40,220 nucleotides of DNA from Lachnospiraceae bacterium. GTDB lineage: Bacteria > Bacillota > Clostridia > Lachnospirales > Lachnospiraceae. The stretch covers positions 1 to 40,220 of the forward strand of contig JALFIB010000036.1 in the NCBI GenBank assembly GCA_022776305.1, written 5' to 3'. The notes below the pieces were generated by a model, which saw nothing but the letters and a program-made list of their open reading frames with translations, made no database searches and was not told the origin of the DNA. The translations under genes were made by a program, and so were the position numbers. Positions 36,325 through 40,220 of the stretch are shown here, in pieces (the first letter of the stretch is position 1; every line of letters begins with the position of its first letter).

Positions 36325-36489
36325 GCTGATGATCCGCTTGGCATGTTATGTTCCGAGTTTTCTATACCCGTTTCGTATGACATATGCTGCAATTTTTTAT
36401 CCGCTTAGCATGGAACATACCGCACTTTTTTTATCCCCTTAACATGACGCATGCTGTACTTTTTTATCCGCTTAGCATGATGCATGCTG
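36325..36489 (-). repeat. about five 33-bp degenerate tandem repeats at the yidC-like stop codon
   Basis: On the minus strand the unit starts CAGCATGCATCATGCTAAGC, then GGATAAAAAAGTA. The first copy codes for Gln-His-Ala-Ser-Cys and the stop. Three copies are clear and two more distant. They fill the gap to the HAD gene. Confidence 0.8.
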
Positions 36490-37131
36490 AACTCTTCTTT
36501 TCTGTATTTCTATAATGTTGAAAATAAGCTGCTCTATCGTCTGGAATAATCCGGAAGTAAAACAATACAACCCCAACCCGGATGGAATCACAAACAAATA
36601 TAAGCTATTTACAAGCAAAATGGCTGCAATAGAACCGACCGGCTGTTTTTGAAGCTCCAATTCCTTGAAAAACCTCATATAAGGATAAGTCTGCGGCAGC
36701 AGCTGCACGATCAATGTGGCAATGGGCATAAGAAACAATTGGTCCCTGACCAAAAGAGAGGAAATCCACGGTAACAGCACAGTTGCGCATGCAGCAGCTG
36801 AGATCATGCGAATTGCATTATATAACCCGAGCATAACCGGCAACTGCAGCACAGAAACGAGACAGCTGCCCACCCCTGTACCATTTTCTTGATAGACTCT
36901 CTGTACCTCTTTTTCCATCTGCTTTTGATTCTTTTTATATTTGCTTTTGATCACATCGATTTTTTTGCTGATTTCTTTTTGTTTTTCCATCTGCCTGCGC
37001 TGCCTGATGTCCAGAGGCACCAAAAGAGTTCTGACCAAAACGGTCACAATTACAATAGCAACTCCATAATCACCTGTAATAGAAAAAAATACTTCAATGA
37101 TATATTTCAAAAAACCAATAAAAATACTCAT
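36472..37131 (-). CDS. yidC: short YidC/Oxa1-family membrane insertase
   Basis: 219 residues. The conserved hydrophilic-groove arginine lies in the early helix VTVLVRTLLVPL (Arg34). A basic coiled stretch (RQRRQMEKQKEISKKIDVIKSKY, split over 43-66) forms the cytoplasmic hairpin. Four further helices follow, with LQLPVMLGLYNAIR and PSGLGLYCFTSGLFQTIEQ as family blocks. It lacks the long C-terminal tail and a lipoprotein signal, so it looks like an accessory paralogue rather than the housekeeping YidC near rpmH. It follows a membrane-anchored MerR gene by 90 bases. Confidence 0.9.
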   Translation of the reverse strand: MSIFIGFLKYIIEVFFSITGDYGVAIVIVTVLVRTLLVPLDIRQRRQMEKQKEISKKIDVIKSKYKKNQKQMEKEVQRVYQENGTGVGSCLVSVLQLPVMLGLYNAIRMISAAACATVLLPWISSLLVRDQLFLMPIATLIVQLLPQTYPYMRFFKELELQKQPVGSIAAILLVNSLYLFVIPSGLGLYCFTSGLFQTIEQLIFNIIEIQKRRVQHASC

Positions 37132-37221
37132 AAACTTTCCTTCTCCTTTTTATTTTTCCGGAAAATTCAGGTTACCACTTATTTTAATATAATATTCGCT
37201 TTTCTTTTGCGCCTGCGGTTT

Positions 37222-37881
37222 TTATTTATTCTTTCTGTATTTCCAGAATCCATATCCATAAACACCGATGATCACTGCATACATCAGCATCAGAATAACA
37301 CTGAATTCTTCTTTTCCAGTAAACACTTCAATCAGGTGATGGGTGGGGAGCGCAAGAATCCCGATCCAAAAGCAAATTGACAAGATCCGAGTTGCCCAAG
37401 GCCAACGAATCAGCCAAGAAGTCATCGGCCTGTAATAAAACACCCCGTTCTGGGTATATTCGTTAATATCATCCAACAGCTCCGTAATTTCAGAAAAACC
37501 TTTCCCTTTTTCTTCTTCACGATGGACGTAATCCAGATATCGGTCGATATGCTCCTCATCAATCCCCTGTTCCATCAAAACCAGATCGCATAATTCCATC
37601 GCTCCTTGAAGATTAGTGATCTGTTCTTCCAGTTCCTTCTTCTGCCTGATTAGAACATCCCTAAGCTCGACTTGATGATTTAGCAGCAGATCAATGGTTT
37701 CAACCGATATCCCCATTTTACGGTAAATCAATATCTCCTTTATCCGAAGGACGTCTCCTTCCGAATATTCCCGATAATTGCTTTCCTCTTCTCTTACCGG
37801 GGCCAGCAGCCCTTTCCTTTCATAAAACCTCACATTGCTCACATTCAGTCCTGTGCGCTTTGCAACTTCTCCAATCCTCAT
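37222..37881 (-). CDS. MerR-family regulator with two C-terminal membrane helices
   Basis: 219 residues. Residues 1-70 are the MerR winged helix (MRIGEVAKRTGLNVSNVRFYERKGLL, YSEGDVLRIKEILIYRKMGISVETI). A coiled coil (about 72-108) follows for dimerisation, then a linker, then two hydrophobic segments at about 164-181 and 194-213 ending in KYRKNK. A DNA-binding protein held in the membrane can sense envelope or membrane-insertion state. With the YidC-like gene downstream the pair looks functionally linked (inference). Its own promoter has the MerR 19-bp spacer. Confidence 0.9.
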   Translation of the reverse strand: MRIGEVAKRTGLNVSNVRFYERKGLLAPVREEESNYREYSEGDVLRIKEILIYRKMGISVETIDLLLNHQVELRDVLIRQKKELEEQITNLQGAMELCDLVLMEQGIDEEHIDRYLDYVHREEEKGKGFSEITELLDDINEYTQNGVFYYRPMTSWLIRWPWATRILSICFWIGILALPTHHLIEVFTGKEEFSVILMLMYAVIIGVYGYGFWKYRKNK

Positions 37882-37923
37882 AGTACATGCTCCTTCTATG
37901 TTTTCATTTATAATGTTTTACTC

Positions 37924-37954
37924 TTTATACAGCCTGCACCAAGTGAAGAGTCAA
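37924..37954 (-). promoter_or_regulatory. MerR-type promoter with 19-bp spacer and operator
   Basis: On the minus strand: TTGACT (37949-37954), a 19-base spacer, TATAAA (37924-37929). The spacer holds the inverted repeat CTTCAC-TTG-GTGCAG (37934-37948). Overlong spacers with a central palindrome are the hallmark of promoters that MerR proteins activate by untwisting DNA. Confidence 0.85.
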
Positions 37955-38034
37955 GTATATTTCATAAATTTGTTTCTATTATAATATATTTTTATGGAGC
38001 AGTCATTCATTTAGGGTAATTCTCATTATTAAAA

Positions 38035-38847
38035 TTAGATTAAATATTCCTGAATCAAAATATTCACCGACTTAATGCTGATTGGATTCTGTTTTGTCTC
38101 TGCCGTGATAAGAAGATTTTTTCCCGGCAAAATACCAGACGCTTCCATACTCTGGATTCGTTTTATTGCATTTTCTGCGTATTCCGCGTCATCCATCATC
38201 CCAAGATGCTCCCAATAATACACTTTTCGTGTTCTCTTATTCAAGATTGTAAAATCCGGATATATTATTTTACTATCCAATAACTTTAAAGGGTATTCAT
38301 ATCGATACGGTATATTCTTTCGTTCAAACAGATCCGCCAATATCTTCTCAGATTTTGATCTTACCCGTTCCCCCTTCACTGTATAAATTTCCACCATACC
38401 TTCCGCAAATTCTTTTCCCTTATCTTTTACGTTCTGCCATTTTTCTGCGTATTCCTCATCTGAAATAAACTGCGGAATAATTAATTTTTTTCGCTCGCTA
38501 TGGCATTTTTCATAAACCTCTGTCGGATCTGCCTGCATGTAAACATCTCTCATTTTACTTGCAGCTTTTAACCTGTTCTCTAATATTTTTAATAACCTCT
38601 GATCATAATCCTTCTGCGCCAGATTCCTAACTAGCTCCTGCTGCTCTTTTCTGATATATTGACGACGTATCGGTGTTTCTACTGGTGATAATTGTCTGCA
38701 ATTTCTACGATAGTACTGTATAGATCCATTACTGCGGTTAATTTGCAATGTACCCTCCGGATACGTACATAAATTCTGTTTTAATTGCTGAATTATTCTT
38801 TCTAGCTCTGCAATCTCTTGATTTAATTTGTTAATTATTTCTGTCAC
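38035..38847 (-). CDS. predicted PD-(D/E)xK nuclease-fold protein with N-terminal coiled coil
   Basis: 270 residues. The first 100 are charged and helical (IAELERIIQQLKQNL, KILENRLKAASKM). The C-terminal half shows a nuclease-like triad: Glu167 in RSKSEKILADLF, Asp198 in IIYPDFTIL and Glu213 in YYWEHLGMMDD. This layout is common in Clostridial proteins without a defined role; a phage-defence or DNA-processing role is possible but not shown. The start is GTG after GGAGGAAAT. A -10 TATAAT lies at 38895-38900 (minus), directly beside a large tandem array. Confidence 0.7.
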   Translation of the reverse strand: MTEIINKLNQEIAELERIIQQLKQNLCTYPEGTLQINRSNGSIQYYRRNCRQLSPVETPIRRQYIRKEQQELVRNLAQKDYDQRLLKILENRLKAASKMRDVYMQADPTEVYEKCHSERKKLIIPQFISDEEYAEKWQNVKDKGKEFAEGMVEIYTVKGERVRSKSEKILADLFERKNIPYRYEYPLKLLDSKIIYPDFTILNKRTRKVYYWEHLGMMDDAEYAENAIKRIQSMEASGILPGKNLLITAETKQNPISIKSVNILIQEYLI

Positions 38848-38937
38848 ATTTCCTCCTATATTCTTAATGAAAATTTTTTGCTCTTTTACAAGTAATTATA
38901 ATCAGTGATACAGTAAACTTTGTTTTGTGATGGTTCT

Positions 38938-39487
38938 GACATGTACTTATGCTCTTGATTTACATGGATATTTTTTATGCGATGGCTTAGGCATGTATTT
39001 TTACTCTTGATTTACATGGATTTTTGTTACGCTTTGATCCTGACATGCATTTATGCTCTTGATTTACATAAATTTTTGTTGTGACATGATTCTGACATGT
39101 ATTTATGTCCCTATTCTACATGGATATTTGATGTGCTATGGCCCTGACATGTATTTATGTGCCTATTTTACATGGATATTTCTTGCGCCATGGCCCTGAC
39201 ATGTATTTACATTCTTGATTTGCATGGATATTTGTTGCACTTTGATTCTGACATGTATTTATATGCCTATTTTACATGGATGTTTGTTGTGCCCTGATCC
39301 TGACATGTATTTACACTCTTGATTTGTATGGATATTTGATGTGCCCTGATCCTGACATGTATTTATGCTCATAATTTACATGAATATTTGATGTGCCCTG
39401 ATCCTGGCATGTATTTACACTCTTGATTTGCATGGATATTTGTTGCACTTTGATCCTGACATGTATTAATACACTTGCTTTACGTGA
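38938..39487. repeat. 52-bp tandem repeat array, ten and a half units
   Basis: Units start exactly every 52 bases from 38938 (GACATGTAYTTA...) to 39458, with a further partial unit before the first (from about 38914). Each unit carries an inverted repeat CATGTA...TACATG around a short loop. Two loop types alternate (CTCTTGAT and CCTATT). No unit has unique spacer-like sequence. It is non-coding on both strands and fills much of the 1149-base gap 38848-39996. Confidence 0.93.
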
Positions 39488-39550
39488 AAATAATAAGGAT
39501 AATTTTTTTGACATGAAAATACGATCGGAGTATCGGATTTTGTTTGATAA

Positions 39551-39578
39551 AACCCCAGAAGCCTAAGCCTCTGGGGTT
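39551..39578 (-). terminator. terminator behind the tuf fragment
   Basis: AACCCCAGA pairs with TCTGGGGTT, with inner GC pairs. On the minus strand TTTTATC follows. It is a strong, housekeeping-type terminator 35 bases after the tuf stop. Confidence 0.85.
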
Positions 39579-39613
39579 AAGATTTGAATTAATGCTCTAA
39601 TAACAGGCTATAA

Positions 39614-39667
39614 TTACTCAATGATTGTAGCAACACGGCCTGAACCTACTGTTCTACCACCTTCACG
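39614..39667 (-). pseudogene. tuf: orphan 3' end of the elongation factor Tu gene
   Basis: The minus strand reads REGGRTVGSGRVATIIE and stop, the highly conserved C-terminus of EF-Tu. Upstream the match ends at once: the frame continues as KTQDKRDNTPDEK back to a TAG, which is not EF-Tu. So only the last 17 codons and the terminator remain. Likely a duplicated attachment site or a recombination scar. TCACGTTT occurs at the junction (39663) and again 24 bases on (39687). Confidence 0.85.
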
Positions 39668-39996
39668 TTTTTCGTCTGGCGTATTATCACGTTTATCCTG
39701 TGTTTTCTAGCCCATTTTATCTATGTAATCCTGCTCTGTCCATATTGTCCATGACATTCTCTGATTTTTTGTTGTCAAAGTGTTGTCATTCAGTTATACC
39801 AACATAACACAGATGACCTCAAAAGAAAATTTAGGATGGAAAAGGCACTGTATATGGTAATTGTAGAGTATGTGGGATTGAAAACATTGGCTTTATAAAA
39901 TAATTTCACTCTGCCGATATTGCAATATATCTCCCACATCCTTGCACCACATATATAAACCAAGCGCACCTATTCAAACTCTATTCCCATAGTAGT
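39668..39996. other. non-coding stretch next to the tuf fragment
   Basis: No gene of convincing length is visible on either strand. It contains a direct repeat TGTTGTCA spaced by AAG (near 39771-39789) and short broken frames, as expected of decayed DNA at an island edge. Confidence 0.5.
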
Positions 39997-40220
39997 TTAT
40001 TGTGTCAAAAAGAGTTTATCATGATAATTATTAACGCTTTTAACCTTATTATCTAGAACTCGAACTATTCTTTGGCCTTCAAGAGCAACACCCTTTATAG
40101 ATTGATGATCATATGGAACTTTAGCTAAGGCATGAATCAATTTATCTCTGTTTCTTTTCCAATTTGTAATCTCCGTAAGCATTTCAATCGTAATACGATT
40201 CCTTACATATGGAACAAGAA
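39997..40220 (-). CDS. C-terminal part of an unrecognised protein, cut by the window edge
   Basis: The frame is open to the right edge (LVPYVRNRITIEMLTEITNWKR in reading order), so the 61-residue ATG-started version is too short. Visible are about 73 residues, soluble and helical. The stretch RNRDKLIHALAK resembles the RX4-6H motif of HEPN RNases, but one motif in a fragment is weak evidence. I do not recognise the family. Confidence 0.6.
   Translation of the reverse strand, partial: LVPYVRNRITIEMLTEITNWKRNRDKLIHALAKVPYDHQSIKGVALEGQRIVRVLDNKVKSVNNYHDKLFLTQ

Noticed and set aside
38938-39487. CRISPR array
   Set aside because: The 52-base units are contiguous and similar over their full length. 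There are no unique spacers between short repeats, and no cas genes are near.
39311-39514. 67-aa open frame on the minus strand
   Set aside because: It is a translation of the 52-bp repeat array, with repeated peptide blocks, no ribosome binding site and no support as a gene.

Overview
The window looks like a low-to-mid GC Firmicutes chromosome, most likely Clostridia of the Lachnospiraceae type. The signs are strong AGGAGG-type ribosome binding sites, SigA-like promoters (TTGACA-N17-TATAAT and variants), GntR/MerR/LysR regulators of Clostridial flavour, TRAP and RbsABC-type transporters and a ferredoxin-tailed aldo/keto reductase. Species cannot be read from this window.

Layout. (1) 1-701: 3' part of a TauE/SafE-family exporter. 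(2) 0.8-16.4 kb: a large catabolic and transport locus, all on the minus strand, in three transcription units: TRAP transporter, two 2-hydroxyacid dehydrogenases and two SDR dehydrogenases (promoter at 16.37-16.40 kb); a FadR-type GntR regulator plus a DapA-family aldolase; and an M24 hydrolase, a sugar-type ABC transporter and a second, paralogous GntR regulator (promoter at 7.53-7.56 kb). The two main promoters share -35/-10 architecture and a CTGT-N3-ACAG operator directly after the -10, so the locus reads as one regulon for an unidentified hydroxy/sugar acid or derivative. (3) 16.6-22.9 kb: an F1Fo ATP synthase operon, atpB-E-F-(deltaC::A)-G-D-C, in which no free delta gene exists. The delta C-terminal domain is fused to the N-terminus of alpha, and gamma carries a basic C-terminal tail. 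A divergent LysR gene shares a palindromic -35 with it. (4) 24.2-26.9 kb: a small conserved gene pair and a YtrA-type GntR/ABC-2 exporter operon. (5) 27.2-32.3 kb: aldo/keto reductase, AlaX-type tRNA editing protein, and a copper ATPase fused to its CopZ chaperone, with CsoR-like operators. (6) 32.6-35.3 kb: a C5 cytosine methyltransferase with a very large insert, convergent with Vsr mismatch endonuclease. (7) 35.5-38.8 kb: HAD phosphatase, a short YidC paralogue, a membrane-anchored MerR regulator with its own 19-bp-spacer promoter, and a PD-(D/E)xK nuclease-like protein. (8) 38.9-40.2 kb: a 52-bp tandem array, an orphan 3' end of tuf with its terminator, and the C-terminus of an unknown protein, which looks like a recombination or island boundary.

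A striking shared property of 26-37 kb is that five genes (YtrA-type regulator, aldo/keto reductase, vsr, HAD phosphatase, yidC paralogue) have tandem repeats that start in their last codons, and four of these run on past the stop codon. The strongest candidates for something undescribed are the deltaC-alpha ATP synthase fusion, the CopA-CopZ fusion with an embedded ribosome binding site, these stop-codon repeats, the twin-regulator catabolic locus, and the membrane MerR/YidC pair. All calls are from reading the sequence; no database search was possible.
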